Shown in pieces: positions 1 to 9,415 of a DNA stretch of 64,000 nucleotides. The notes beneath the pieces are model-generated. The model did no database searches and was not told where the DNA came from. It saw only the letters and a list, made by a program, of their open reading frames with translations. The DNA is from Clostridium sp. Marseille-P299 (lineage in GTDB: Bacteria > Bacillota > Clostridia > Lachnospirales > Lachnospiraceae): NCBI RefSeq assembly GCF_900078195.1, contig NZ_FJVE01000007.1:124001-188000 (forward strand). Reading direction: 5' to 3'. Each line of letters opens with the position of its first letter. Position 1 is the first letter of the stretch. The position numbers and the translations under genes are program-made.

Positions 1-1
1 T

Positions 2-967
2 GCAAATGTGAATGAATACGGTGAAATCACTGCAATTTCAGAGGGTGTAACTCAAATTTTTGCAACCCATGATAATGTTGTTTACCCATGTCGTGTTACA
101 GTTTATAAAGAACGATTACAAACGTTACAAAATGAATATTTTATTTATGAAGATACCAATATACCAGTAACTTTTTTATATAAAAAGTCTTATGAAACTA
201 TTCAGGTAAGCTCTTCAAATCCAGAAGTAGCGTCAATAGGAAAAATAGCCTGGGATGGAAATATAGCAAACTTACCGATATCTATTGGTAAGAAAGGGAG
301 TACTGTATTAACTATTAAGAGAACAAAATCGGTGGAACCTTGTACGATTACGATTCATGTAATTGATAAATCAGAGCGAATTGTTCCAGATGCTACAGAA
401 ATTTATGAGAAAGTAGCGAAATCAATGGTTGAAATAACAATGGTTACGGATAAAAAAGAGGATTCATTAGGCTCTGGATTTTTTATCGGTGATGGTATGA
501 TTTTAACCAATTATCATGTAATAGAAAATGCTTCAAGTATTAACGTAATCGATTACGAGGGAAAAGAATTTGAAGTCACTTCTATTTATGATTATAATAA
601 AGAGTTTGATTTAGCAGTCCTTGGCGTAAAAGGGACAAAGGAGGCATTACCGATATCTTTAGATAAAGTAGTTGCTGGAGAAAAGGTATATACAGTAGGT
701 AGCCCTTATGGATATACTGGAACATTTTCCAGTGGGATTGTGGGGGCGGCTTCAAGAATCATTGAAAAAGTAGATTATATTCAAATCACTGCACCAATTT
801 CAAAAGGTAATAGCGGTGGCCCATTACTCAATCGTTTTGGAGAGGTTATTGGGGTGAACACGCTAACAAGAACGGATGCTCAAAATCTAAATTTTTCTTT
901 GAATATAAGTTATTTAAAACAGCTTGATTTATCTACAAAAAAAGATATTAAAACATTTCTAAAATAA
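2..967 (+). CDS. Surface serine protease, Ig-like (BIG2) plus trypsin/HtrA fold, 5' truncated
   Basis: The frame is open to the left edge of the window, so the start and any signal peptide are missing; the GTG at 8 is only an in-frame codon. The first ~115 residues resemble bacterial Ig-like group 2 repeats (VNEYGEITAISEG is typical of their end). The rest is an S1C/HtrA-type protease: His in LTNYHVIENA, Asp in KEFDLAVLGV and Ser in SKGNSGGPLLN form a complete triad. No PDZ domain follows; the protein stops soon after the protease domain. It is probably exported and wall- or membrane-associated, but that rests on the family and not on a visible signal. A SpoIID-like gene follows 101 bp downstream on the same strand. 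Confidence 0.85.
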   Translation, partial: ANVNEYGEITAISEGVTQIFATHDNVVYPCRVTVYKERLQTLQNEYFIYEDTNIPVTFLYKKSYETIQVSSSNPEVASIGKIAWDGNIANLPISIGKKGSTVLTIKRTKSVEPCTITIHVIDKSERIVPDATEIYEKVAKSMVEITMVTDKKEDSLGSGFFIGDGMILTNYHVIENASSINVIDYEGKEFEVTSIYDYNKEFDLAVLGVKGTKEALPISLDKVVAGEKVYTVGSPYGYTGTFSSGIVGAASRIIEKVDYIQITAPISKGNSGGPLLNRFGEVIGVNTLTRTDAQNLNFSLNISYLKQLDLSTKKDIKTFLK

Positions 968-1068
968 AAATAGTATGGCCTATTTGTATTTAATATGTAT
1001 ATTATAGAAATTGACATAATATATTAGCATATGGAATGATACAAGCAGTAAATCATGCGGGGTGTTAA

Positions 1069-3654
1069 ATGAATCGTAAAGAAAATATAAAAAAGATTGT
1101 ATTAATTACTATATGCATTATTATTATAGTTTTTATTTTTGTAAGAAACATAATTGGAGGGGTAGGAACCACCAGAAATGATGAGGAATATAAACCAATC
1201 GATGTAACAGATAATATAACAAGGCAGGAAGCGTATCGATTGTTTAGTTATGTACTATATGAAAGAGCAGAACGAGAAAGCCTTGAGAATGCATTAGAAG
1301 ATGACTCTCTTTCTAAGGAGCCCTATTATAGTTATATCAATGCATTGGTGACAGCAGGAGTTTTAGAGAAAAAAGAGAAGGACAATCTTTTTACTAAAAG
1401 TGCTGAACCTTTGACTTGCGGAGAGTTTAAAGATTTATTAACAAAAGTTAGTTCTGTTGCACAAATTAATTATAAATCCGTGATCTCAACATTACCAGAA
1501 CGATTAAAATCAGTGAAACGAGGAGATAAGTTATATTTATCAGAATTTCTTTCCGTATATGAGGTATTAGTGGATAGACTTTTAGAAAAATCTAATGCGG
1601 ATGGTACGGTGATAAATTTAAAAACAAGGGAATTATTTCTTGTAGGTACATTAGCAGATGATACTACATCAGAAATAGCTGTTGATCAAAGTGGAAGCCA
1701 ATACTACTATAAGAATTTTAAAGATTATTCTGTTATCTTAAAAGATGGTCTGAATAATAGATTTGATAGCGAAGAAAAAAACGTAGGTAATAAGATTGAT
1801 TCTTACATAGATGTTTCAGTTGAGGCTATGGTGTGTGGTGATGAAATTGTTTATATAAAAGATATGTTAGATAAAGAGGTAACAATCTCTAATGTATGGA
1901 TTATTGAGGGAAAATCATCAACAATGAAATTTTATGTTGCTGGTATTGAAAAGGAATACGAAACCATATTACCACTTTCAGAAACAGTTACAGGGAAAAT
2001 TGGTGACGTTACATTAAAAGACGGTGTTATTAGCGGAGTAACCGTAAAACCAGACACCATCAACGGAAAAGTTTTACTTACCACAAAAAAGGAAATTGAA
2101 ATTGAAGGGTATGGTAAATTACCATTTAATGAAAATTTTAAAATATATAAAATATATGGCACCTTATCCATGGAAAAGACAAATAGCATCTTGGTAGGAT
2201 ATACAATTACGGACTTTGTTGTATCGGATGGCGAAATATGTGCGGCTTTGATCAAAGAAGATATTAAGGCAAAAGATATTCGAGTACTTATTAATACGAA
2301 TAGCTATAAATCCATATTTCATGAAAGCGTTACATTTACCTCGAATCAACCATTTGTTATAACTTATGGTGAAAAAAAGGTATCCTATGATGCAGGGATT
2401 GAAGTAACAGTTAAAAAAGACGATGAAATGTTAGAACAAGGTAGAATAAAGATAACAACAACAGCAGAAGGAAAGATAAAATTAAATTCTATCATTCGAT
2501 CCTATGGAAAACCAGAATATCGTGGAAGCATAGAAATTGCTAAAACAGACAATGGTTTAACAATTGTTAATGAACTCTCATTAGAAGAGTATCTATATTC
2601 TGTTGTACCAAGCGAAATGCCTACCTCCTATGGTGAGGAAGCATTAAAAGTGCAGGCCGTTTGTGCAAGAAGCTTTGCTTACAATCAATTGCTCCAAAAT
2701 AAATACAGTGCCTATGGGGCACATGTTGATGATAGTGTAAATAGTCAAGTATATAATAATATTGAAGAGAGTGAAGCTACGATTCTTGCGGTAAAAGATA
2801 CCTATGGTCAAGTATTAAAATACGATGACAAAGTTCTAACAGCCTATTATTTCGCAACATCAAGTGGCCATACCGCAAGTGTTGAGGATGTGTGGGAAAG
2901 TAGCACGCCAACTACGTATCTAAAGGGATATTTACAAACAGAAGAAAAGCAAGACGTAGATTTATCAAAGGACGAAGATTTTAGAGAGTTTATAAATCAT
3001 GATAATGTTGATGTGAAGCTAAATAATGGTGTAATGTCAGAAGTAGTTAATACTTATGATAGCGGATTTCTAATGTATCGATGGAATGTAACAATTTCTG
3101 TAGAGGACTTAAGCAAGCAAATTAATGAAAATATAAGTAGTTGCTATACTACAAATAAGAATTCTATTTTAACCTTAGTGTCTAATAGTAATGATGAAGG
3201 TCTTTTAGATGGTGATGGAATTCGAGTACTGAACACATCAGTTTTTAGAAGTACTATGATAAGTGATATAGGTACAGTAAAAAAGATGAAAGTTATTACA
3301 AGAGGTAAAAGTGGCATTATAAAGGAATTATTAATTACAGGTACAAAAGCTACAGTTTTAGTTCGTTATCAAACGAATGTAAGGCAACTTCTTGCTCCAG
3401 TAAACGATAATCTGTACCGCTTAGATAATAGTTCTGTTAGTGGAATGTCTATGCTTCCAAGTGCATTTTTCTATATTGATGCAGTTGGAAAAGGAGATAA
3501 TATAACGGCATTTACCTTAACTGGTGGTGGATATGGCCATGGTGTCGGTATGTCACAAAATGGTGTAAAGAAAATGATAGATCAAGGCAAGACATATGAT
3601 GAAGTTTTAAAACATTATTATACTGGCATAGAATTGGGATTGGTTTATGAATAA
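1069..3654 (+). CDS. SpoIID/LytB domain protein, membrane anchored
   Basis: This 861-residue protein begins with a short basic stretch and one hydrophobic segment (about residues 9-26), so it is probably anchored in the membrane with the bulk outside. Residues ~35-100 look like a weak SLH-type helical region (DNITRQEAYRLFSYVL). The SpoIID core starts near residue 485 and contains LSLEEYLYSVVPSEMP and a C-terminal GGGYGHGVGMSQNG. Members of the family are lytic transglycosylases acting on peptidoglycan (SpoIID) or activators of amidases (LytB). It is not in a sporulation operon here, and its long N-terminal part suggests a vegetative wall enzyme. The ATG is preceded by GGGGTG. A bidirectional terminator separates it from the convergent yihY-like gene. 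Confidence 0.85.
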   Translation: MNRKENIKKIVLITICIIIIVFIFVRNIIGGVGTTRNDEEYKPIDVTDNITRQEAYRLFSYVLYERAERESLENALEDDSLSKEPYYSYINALVTAGVLEKKEKDNLFTKSAEPLTCGEFKDLLTKVSSVAQINYKSVISTLPERLKSVKRGDKLYLSEFLSVYEVLVDRLLEKSNADGTVINLKTRELFLVGTLADDTTSEIAVDQSGSQYYYKNFKDYSVILKDGLNNRFDSEEKNVGNKIDSYIDVSVEAMVCGDEIVYIKDMLDKEVTISNVWIIEGKSSTMKFYVAGIEKEYETILPLSETVTGKIGDVTLKDGVISGVTVKPDTINGKVLLTTKKEIEIEGYGKLPFNENFKIYKIYGTLSMEKTNSILVGYTITDFVVSDGEICAALIKEDIKAKDIRVLINTNSYKSIFHESVTFTSNQPFVITYGEKKVSYDAGIEVTVKKDDEMLEQGRIKITTTAEGKIKLNSIIRSYGKPEYRGSIEIAKTDNGLTIVNELSLEEYLYSVVPSEMPTSYGEEALKVQAVCARSFAYNQLLQNKYSAYGAHVDDSVNSQVYNNIEESEATILAVKDTYGQVLKYDDKVLTAYYFATSSGHTASVEDVWESSTPTTYLKGYLQTEEKQDVDLSKDEDFREFINHDNVDVKLNNGVMSEVVNTYDSGFLMYRWNVTISVEDLSKQINENISSCYTTNKNSILTLVSNSNDEGLLDGDGIRVLNTSVFRSTMISDIGTVKKMKVITRGKSGIIKELLITGTKATVLVRYQTNVRQLLAPVNDNLYRLDNSSVSGMSMLPSAFFYIDAVGKGDNITAFTLTGGGYGHGVGMSQNGVKKMIDQGKTYDEVLKHYYTGIELGLVYE

Positions 3655-3658
3655 AGGT

Positions 3659-3703
3659 AAAAACCTCGAAAAAGCATAGTGATTGCTTTATCGAGGTTTT
3701 TGT
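3659..3703. terminator. Bidirectional Rho-independent terminator
   Basis: Long hairpin with arms AAAACCTCGA / TCGAGGTTTT and inner arms AAAGCA / TGCTTT, with A and T runs on either side. It sits between two convergent genes and can serve both. Confidence 0.85.
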
Positions 3704-4569
3704 TTTTTATCACGTTTTATAGTAGAGAGTAATTCTTTTATTGCATCATGTATAATTGGATTTGCAATAATTGCATTAATTTCAGCTCCGATAAACATCA
3801 TATACATACAAGCATATAACCAAATCATACAGATTACAATTGCAGTAAGACTACCATAGGTGTAAGAATGATTACTCATATTATCAATATAAAATGAAAA
3901 CAAGTATGAAAATCCCATCCACCCAGCAGACGTTACGATAGCTCCAGGTAATTCTGCAAATAAGTTTGATCTACGATTTGGAATAACTACAAAAATAAGA
4001 GCAAAAAATAATACCATGATACAAAGACCTACAATCGTACGAACACTAATAATAATAAGTGCATATTCTGTTAGGAAAGGAAATCGTTCCGCAATATAAA
4101 GAGTTAATTGATTACCAAAAACAAATATAACTAAAAGAATAATGATTAGAATCGCAAATAATAATGTATATAGTGTTGACCAAAGACGTAATATGATATA
4201 GTTTCTTGTTTCTTTGTTGTTATAAACAGAATTCATACCACGTACGATAGCAAGAAATCCTTTGGAAGCGGACCATAAGGTTAAAATTACAGTTACGGAT
4301 AATATTGTACCAGAGGCTTTATCATATAATTCACCTACAATTGTAACGATTAATGAATTAATGGTTGTAGGAAATATTTCGGAACACGCCTCTAAAACGG
4401 TTTCTTCTGAAAAAGGAAGATATTGCAACAATGTTAATAAAAACATAGCAAAAGGGAAAAAAGAGAGGAATGTAAAAAAGGCAGCCTGTGCTGAAAAGGC
4501 ACTTATAAAATCATCTCTCAATTTTCGACAAAATGATTGTATTAATTTTATAATTGAAATAATTATCAT
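3688..4569 (-). CDS. YihY/UPF0761 family membrane protein
   Basis: A 293-residue integral membrane protein of the YihY/BrkB family (formerly annotated as ribonuclease BN). Around six hydrophobic helices are visible, and the family signatures SAQAAFFTFLSFFPF near residue 25 and GSLTAIVICMIWLYACMYMMFIGAEIN near residue 240-265 (quoted in part: TAIVICMIWLYACMYM) are present. The molecular function of the family is not settled; it is not a nuclease by sequence. A GGAGA site lies 8 nt before the ATG on the minus strand. The C-terminal tail is basic (IKRDKKQKPR). Confidence 0.85.
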   Translation of the reverse strand: MIIISIIKLIQSFCRKLRDDFISAFSAQAAFFTFLSFFPFAMFLLTLLQYLPFSEETVLEACSEIFPTTINSLIVTIVGELYDKASGTILSVTVILTLWSASKGFLAIVRGMNSVYNNKETRNYIILRLWSTLYTLLFAILIIILLVIFVFGNQLTLYIAERFPFLTEYALIIISVRTIVGLCIMVLFFALIFVVIPNRRSNLFAELPGAIVTSAGWMGFSYLFSFYIDNMSNHSYTYGSLTAIVICMIWLYACMYMMFIGAEINAIIANPIIHDAIKELLSTIKRDKKQKPR

Positions 4570-4829
4570 ATGATGTCTCCATTACTATTTAATAAAATAT
4601 ATGTGGGATTCTTTGTCTTACATGTTTTTTATTATATATATTCTAACCAGGATTAGAAAACTAGTCTTACCTAGGTAGTATTATTTTAAAATTATATAAA
4701 AATTACCAATTAATTTAATCCATTAAGCCTTATTATAACAGGAATGTGATTGACATTAAAGCGAAATATGTTAAAATAAAGAAAGTCTAGTTGCAAAGCA
4801 ACTTTAAAAAGCGATGAAGGTGTGTTTTT

Positions 4830-5131
4830 TACAGATTATATGTAAAGAACGTTAGATTATTATTTTCTTTCAGAGAGAGGAAGTCACCGGCTGCAAGCTT
4901 CCTTAAGTTCAGGTAATAATTGATTTTCTCACTGGAGCTGCATATTTGAATATGAGATAATTAGAACTCATTAGTAGGGTATGACGTTAGTGCACGTTAC
5001 GCATAACTTTAAGTGCCTGTATATTGATGTTATCGTATAAATATGAAATTTTTGAGTTACGATAATATTTTAGATTGTGCAGGAATTAGGGTGGTACCGC
5101 GGAATCAATTATAATTCGCTATGAGCGATTT
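4830..5131 (+). promoter_or_regulatory. T-box leader (tRNA-Phe responsive, by context)
   Basis: The leader contains the hallmark T-box sequence AGGGTGGTACCGCGG at about 5087-5101 and a Stem I distal region with CAGAGAGAGGAAG and GGCTGCAAG near 4871-4897. It is followed by a terminator hairpin at 5132-5167 and by pheS. Uncharged tRNA-Phe would be expected to pair with the specifier and with the T-box and prevent termination. I could not fix the specifier codon without folding the RNA; TTC triplets occur at 4908-4910 and 4926-4928. Confidence 0.85.
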
Positions 5132-5167
5132 AACTCCGTCCCTTGTTTTATAGGGGCGGAGTTTTTT
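5132..5167 (+). terminator. T-box controlled terminator
   Basis: Hairpin AACTCCGTCCC / GGGGCGGAGTT followed by TTTTTT. The 5' arm overlaps the region that the T-box antiterminator would need, as expected for a transcriptional T-box switch. Confidence 0.85.
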
Positions 5168-5401
5168 ATGTTATAGAAAATTAAAATTATAATTTTCCTA
5201 TAATGTAAAACCCCCCGGGGAAGCGCATTTGCGTGTAATAAGAGTTTAATGGCAACAAGAGTTTGTATGCTCCGTAAAGGTGCACATGACGCGCTAAGGT
5301 TTAGTCACTTGGTGGCAGCGCGTTAGCATGTTCTGAAAGGAACAAAGGTTGAAAACATTTCGATCTATGAGTAAGCTGCTAGTGGCAGCAAGGAGGTTAT
5401 C
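5168..5401 (+). other. Unusual GC-rich leader between T-box terminator and pheS
   Basis: About 230 nt separate the T-box terminator from the pheS start. The stretch contains a C6G4 run at about 5211, a hairpin with CGCGCT / AGCGCG arms around 5290-5325, and two GTGGCAGC copies (near 5312 and 5383). It carries no convincing ORF. It is more GC-rich than its surroundings and I do not recognise it. It would be part of the read-through mRNA. Confidence 0.4.
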
Positions 5402-6421
5402 ATGAAGGAAAAATTAAAAGCGATTAAAGAGCAAGCCTTATCCCAGATTAATGCGAGTGAATCACTAGATACTTTAAATGAAATTCGTGTTGCGTTTCTT
5501 GGAAAGAAGGGAGAACTTACTTCTGTACTCAAATCTTTAAAAGATGTGGCTCCAGAAGATAGACCAGCGGTAGGTCAACTTGTAAATGATGCTCGCGCTG
5601 AGATTGAGAGCAAATTAGAAGAAGTTAAGAGTGCATTTGAGAAAAAGTTAAGAGAAAAGAAGATGAAAGAGGAAACGATTGATGTTACCTTACCAGCGAA
5701 AAAGCCAATGCTTGGACATCGTCATCCAAACACAATAGCATTAGAAGAAGCTGAGAGAATCTTTATTGGTATGGGTTATGAAGTTGTAGAAGGCCCAGAA
5801 GTAGAATATGACTACTATAACTTTGAGGCACTTAATATACCTGCAAACCATCCAGCAAAGGATGAACAGGATACTTTTTATGTAAACAGCAATATTTTAC
5901 TTCGTACACAGACATCTCCAGTTCAAGTACGTGAAATGGAAAAAGGTAAACTTCCAATTCGTATGATTGCTCCAGGTAGAGTATTCCGTTCCGATGAGGT
6001 AGATGCAACACATTCTCCAAGTTTCCATCAAATTGAGGGACTTGTAATTGATAAAAACATTACATTTGCAGATTTAAAGGGAACACTTGCTGAGTTTGCG
6101 AAAGAGATGTTTGGTGAAGAAACAAAAGTTAAATTCAGACCTCACCATTTCCCATTTACAGAGCCATCTGCAGAAGTGGATGTATCCTGTTTTAAATGTG
6201 GAGGAAGTGGATGTCGTTTTTGTAAAGGCTCTGGTTGGATTGAAATCTTAGGATGCGGTATGGTTCATCCAAATGTTCTTAAAATGAGTGGAATCGATCC
6301 AGAAGAATATACAGGTTTTGCATTCGGTGTTGGACTTGAGCGTATTGCTTTATTAAAATACGAAATTGATGACATGAGATTATTATACGAAAATGATACC
6401 CGTTTCTTAAAGCAATTCTAG
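5402..6421 (+). CDS. pheS: Phenylalanine--tRNA ligase alpha subunit
   Basis: The 339-residue catalytic subunit of the (alpha-beta)2 PheRS, a cytoplasmic class II synthetase that charges tRNA-Phe. The N-terminal ~85 residues form the coiled-coil arm ([14 protein letters not shown]). Motif 2 is visible in [20 protein letters not shown], and motif 3 in [16 protein letters not shown] near the C-terminus. A cysteine cluster [16 protein letters not shown] around residues 264-279 forms a knuckle seen in many Clostridia and replaces a shorter loop in other species. The start follows AAGGAGG by 6 nt. pheT begins 25 bp downstream, and the pair is controlled by the upstream T-box. Confidence 0.97.
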   Translation: MKEKLKAIKEQALSQINASESLDTLNEIRVAFLGKKGELTSVLKSLKDVAPEDRPAVGQLVNDARAEIESKLEEVKSAFEKKLREKKMKEETIDVTLPAKKPMLGHRHPNTIALEEAERIFIGMGYEVVEGPEVEYDYYNFEALNIPANHPAKDEQDTFYVNSNILLRTQTSPVQVREMEKGKLPIRMIAPGRVFRSDEVDATHSPSFHQIEGLVIDKNITFADLKGTLAEFAKEMFGEETKVKFRPHHFPFTEPSAEVDVSCFKCGGSGCRFCKGSGWIEILGCGMVHPNVLKMSGIDPEEYTGFAFGVGLERIALLKYEIDDMRLLYENDTRFLKQF

Positions 6422-6446
6422 GTAGAATATCGAAAGGAGTTTTAAT

Positions 6447-8885
6447 ATGAATACACCACTTTCTTGGATTAAAGCTTATGTGCCAGATCTTGATTGTAGC
6501 GCACAAGAATATACAGATGCCATGACTCTTACTGGTACAAAAGTAGAAGGTTATGAAAAATTAGATGCAGATTTAGATAAAATTGTAGTTGGTAAAATTT
6601 TAAAAATTGAAAAACACCCTGATGCAGATAAATTAATTGTTTGCCAGGTACAGGTTTCAAAGGACGGAGATACAGTACAAATCGTAACAGGTGCTCCAAA
6701 TGTAAAAGAAGGAGACGTTGTTCCAGTTGTACTTGACGGAGGTAGAGTTGCTGGCGGTCATGATGGCAACAAGGCACCTGGCGGAATTAAAATTAAAAAG
6801 GGCAAATTACGTGGAATTGAATCCTGCGGTATGATGTGCTCCATTGAAGAGTTAGGATCCTCCAAAGAATTCTATCCAGATGCTCCAGAAGATGGTATCT
6901 ATATCTTTAGCGATAATAAAGAATATGACCATTTAGAAATTGGATCTAGTGCTATTGAAGCATTAGGTTTAAATGATGTAACTTTTGAATATGAAATTAC
7001 AAGTAACCGTGTAGATTGCTTTGGCGTTGTTGGAATCGCAAGAGAAGCAGCAGCTACATTCTCAAAAGAATTCCATCCACCAGTGGTTAAGGAAACTGGA
7101 AATTCTGAAAATGCAAAAGATTATATTGATGTTGAGATCAAGGATACAGAGCTTTGCAAACGTTATGTAGCAAGAGTTGTTAAGAATATTAAAATTGGAC
7201 CATCTCCATTATGGATGCAAAGAAGATTAGCAGCATGTGGTATTCGCCCAATTAACAACATTGTAGATATCACAAATTACGTTATGGAAGAATATGCACA
7301 GCCAATGCATGCCTTTGACTTAGACCAGATTGCTGGTAAGAAAATTGTCGTTAGACGTGGAAATGACAATGAAACATTTACAACATTAGATGGCCAAGAA
7401 AGAACAATTGATTCTTCTATGTTAATGATTTGTGATGCAGAAAAACCAGTTGCAATTGCTGGTATTATGGGTGGAGAAAACTCAAAAATTACTGATAACG
7501 TAAGCACAATGTTATTTGAAGCAGCATGTTTTGATGGTACAAATATCCGTTTATCCAGTAAGAAATTAGGCTTACGTACGGATTCAAGTGCTAAGTTTGA
7601 AAAAGGATTAGATCCAAATAACGCAATGGAAGCAATTAATCGCGCTTGCCAATTAGTGGAAGAGCTAGGTGTTGGTGAAGTTGTTGGCGGAGCAGTGGAT
7701 GTATATCCAAATGTAAGAACTGAAACAAGAATTCCATATCGTTATGAAAGAACAAATAAATTACTTGGCACTAATCTTGATAAAGAAACAATGATTGGTT
7801 ACTTTAAAAAAGTTGATTTAGGATATGATGAAGCAACGGATGAAGTAATTGTTCCAACTTGGAGACAGGACGTATTATCTCAGGCAGACTTAGATGAAGA
7901 AGTAGCTCGTTTCTTCGGATATGATAAGATTCCAACAACACTTCCTACAGGTGAAGCAACAACTGGTAAGTTATCCTTTAAACTTCGTGTGGAAAACTGT
8001 GCAAGAGATATGGCAGAACAATTTGGATTTTCGGAAGCTCAAACATATTCCTTTGAAAGTCCAAAGGTATTTGATAAGTTATTAATTCCAGCAGAGGATA
8101 AGCTTCGTGAAACAGTTACAATTTCAAATCCTCTTGGAGAAGATTATAGTATCATGAGAACATTACCTCTTAATGGTATGTTAACTTCTCTATCAACAAA
8201 CTTTAATCGTAGAAATAAGAATGTTCGTTTATATGAACTAGCAAATATTTATTTACCAAAGGCACTTCCAATCACTGAATTACCAGATGAGAGAATGCAA
8301 TTTACCCTAGGTTTCTATGGAGATGGTGATTTCTTTGATTTAAAAGGTATCATTGAAGAATACCTAGAAAAAATCGGATTAAAGGGTGTATTAACTTATG
8401 ATCCAAATGCAGGTAAGACTTTCTTACATCCAGGACGTCAAGCAAATATCATTTATGATGGAGTAGTGATTGGTTATCTTGGAGAGCTTCATCCAGAAGT
8501 ACTTGATAATTATGATATCGGAACAAAAGCTTATGTTGGTGTACTTGATATGCCAGAAGTTACAAGCAAAGCTAGCTTTGATGTAAAATACACTGGAATT
8601 GCAAAATATCCAGCAGTTACACGTGATATCAGTATGCTTATGAAGAAAGAGATTCTTGCTGGACAGGTAGAAGAAGTGATACGTAAAAATGGTGGAAAGA
8701 TCTTAGAAAGCTATCACTTATTTGATATCTATGAAGGATCTCAGATCCAGGAAGGATATAAGTCTATGGCTTATTCCATCAGCTTCCGTGCAAAAGATAG
8801 AACATTGGAAGAAAAAGATGTTACAGAAGTAATGAATAAGATTTTAAAAGGTCTTAGTGCAATTGGTATTGAATTAAGACAATAA
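6447..8885 (+). CDS. pheT: Phenylalanine--tRNA ligase beta subunit
   Basis: 812 residues, the normal length for bacterial PheT. Domain order by motif: an EMAP/tRNA-binding domain (about 40-155, with KIEKHPDADKLIVCQV), B3/B4 editing domain (about 210-370), B5 (about 405-475), catalytic-like core, and a C-terminal ferredoxin-fold anticodon-binding domain (about 720-812, KYPAVTRDISMLM). The beta subunit binds and orients tRNA-Phe and edits misacylated Tyr-tRNA. An AAAGGAG site precedes the ATG. A terminator at 8993-9046 ends the operon. Confidence 0.97.
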   Translation: MNTPLSWIKAYVPDLDCSAQEYTDAMTLTGTKVEGYEKLDADLDKIVVGKILKIEKHPDADKLIVCQVQVSKDGDTVQIVTGAPNVKEGDVVPVVLDGGRVAGGHDGNKAPGGIKIKKGKLRGIESCGMMCSIEELGSSKEFYPDAPEDGIYIFSDNKEYDHLEIGSSAIEALGLNDVTFEYEITSNRVDCFGVVGIAREAAATFSKEFHPPVVKETGNSENAKDYIDVEIKDTELCKRYVARVVKNIKIGPSPLWMQRRLAACGIRPINNIVDITNYVMEEYAQPMHAFDLDQIAGKKIVVRRGNDNETFTTLDGQERTIDSSMLMICDAEKPVAIAGIMGGENSKITDNVSTMLFEAACFDGTNIRLSSKKLGLRTDSSAKFEKGLDPNNAMEAINRACQLVEELGVGEVVGGAVDVYPNVRTETRIPYRYERTNKLLGTNLDKETMIGYFKKVDLGYDEATDEVIVPTWRQDVLSQADLDEEVARFFGYDKIPTTLPTGEATTGKLSFKLRVENCARDMAEQFGFSEAQTYSFESPKVFDKLLIPAEDKLRETVTISNPLGEDYSIMRTLPLNGMLTSLSTNFNRRNKNVRLYELANIYLPKALPITELPDERMQFTLGFYGDGDFFDLKGIIEEYLEKIGLKGVLTYDPNAGKTFLHPGRQANIIYDGVVIGYLGELHPEVLDNYDIGTKAYVGVLDMPEVTSKASFDVKYTGIAKYPAVTRDISMLMKKEILAGQVEEVIRKNGGKILESYHLFDIYEGSQIQEGYKSMAYSISFRAKDRTLEEKDVTEVMNKILKGLSAIGIELRQ

Positions 8886-8992
8886 TTAATCTTATTGAAA
8901 AAATAATTTTATTTTGAGTGATTCATACAGTTGAATCTTCATCTAAAAATGCAGATTTTAATGGGTATGAAACAGCATAAATATTAATTAAG

Positions 8993-9046
8993 AAAGACTG
9001 ATATGGTTGATTTTATTTTATAAAATGAGCTATGTCAGTCTTTTTT
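8993..9046 (+). terminator. Terminator of pheST
   Basis: Imperfect hairpin AAGACTGATAT / ATGTCAGTCTT followed by TTTTTT. Confidence 0.75.
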
Positions 9047-9192
9047 GATTTATTAGAAAATAAATTAAATACTTTCTTATTCGTAGGAAAGTGAAATTTA
9101 GCGGAAAAAAAGAAGAATTTCTGCGAATATTCCCCATAATTTTTACGTATATTACAGATTTCTTAATTTTTTGATATAATTGTAGGATAGTT

Positions 9193-9221
9193 TTGACAAA
9201 TATGGTAATAAGCATTACAAT
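9193..9221 (+). promoter_or_regulatory. Sigma-A-type promoter of the Ig-like surface protein
   Basis: TTGACA (9193-9198), 17 nt, TACAAT (9216-9221). A second candidate lies just upstream: TTACAG (9152), 17 nt, TATAAT (9175) with an extended TG. Either gives a long leader of about 190-230 nt before the start codon at 9416. The 8886-9415 gap otherwise holds the pheST terminator and the structured leader. Confidence 0.65.
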
Positions 9222-9288
9222 ATATAAGTAAATTACTATAATTTAGTAGTGGGAAACACAACATATAGCGTTAAAAAACGGCTATTTA

Positions 9289-9370
9289 TAGGAGATAAAA
9301 ATCCTAAAAATAGATGGATGGTGCTAAAGGTGCACCTTTTATCAGAAGTTAAAAAGTAAACTTCTGATAA
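9289..9370 (+). promoter_or_regulatory. Three-hairpin leader element, copy 1 (unassigned)
   Basis: Three consecutive hairpins: TAGGA/ATCCTA (9289-9306), GGTGC/GCACC (9320-9336) and a 12-bp TTATCAGAAGTT/AACTTCTGATAA (9339-9370). The same order, plus an identical block of more than 20 nt covering GCACC through the 5' arm of hairpin 3 and a following AAAA (9332-9354), recurs before clpC at 28544-28622. I do not recognise it as a known riboswitch class. Confidence 0.5.
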
Positions 9371-9415
9371 GCAAGATTTGCTATATTATGAGTGAACTGC
9401 AATAGGAGGTTTAAG

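Noticed and set aside
4262..4573. 103-residue plus-strand frame opposite the yihY-like gene
   Set aside because: Antisense of a conserved membrane-protein gene with no ribosome site.
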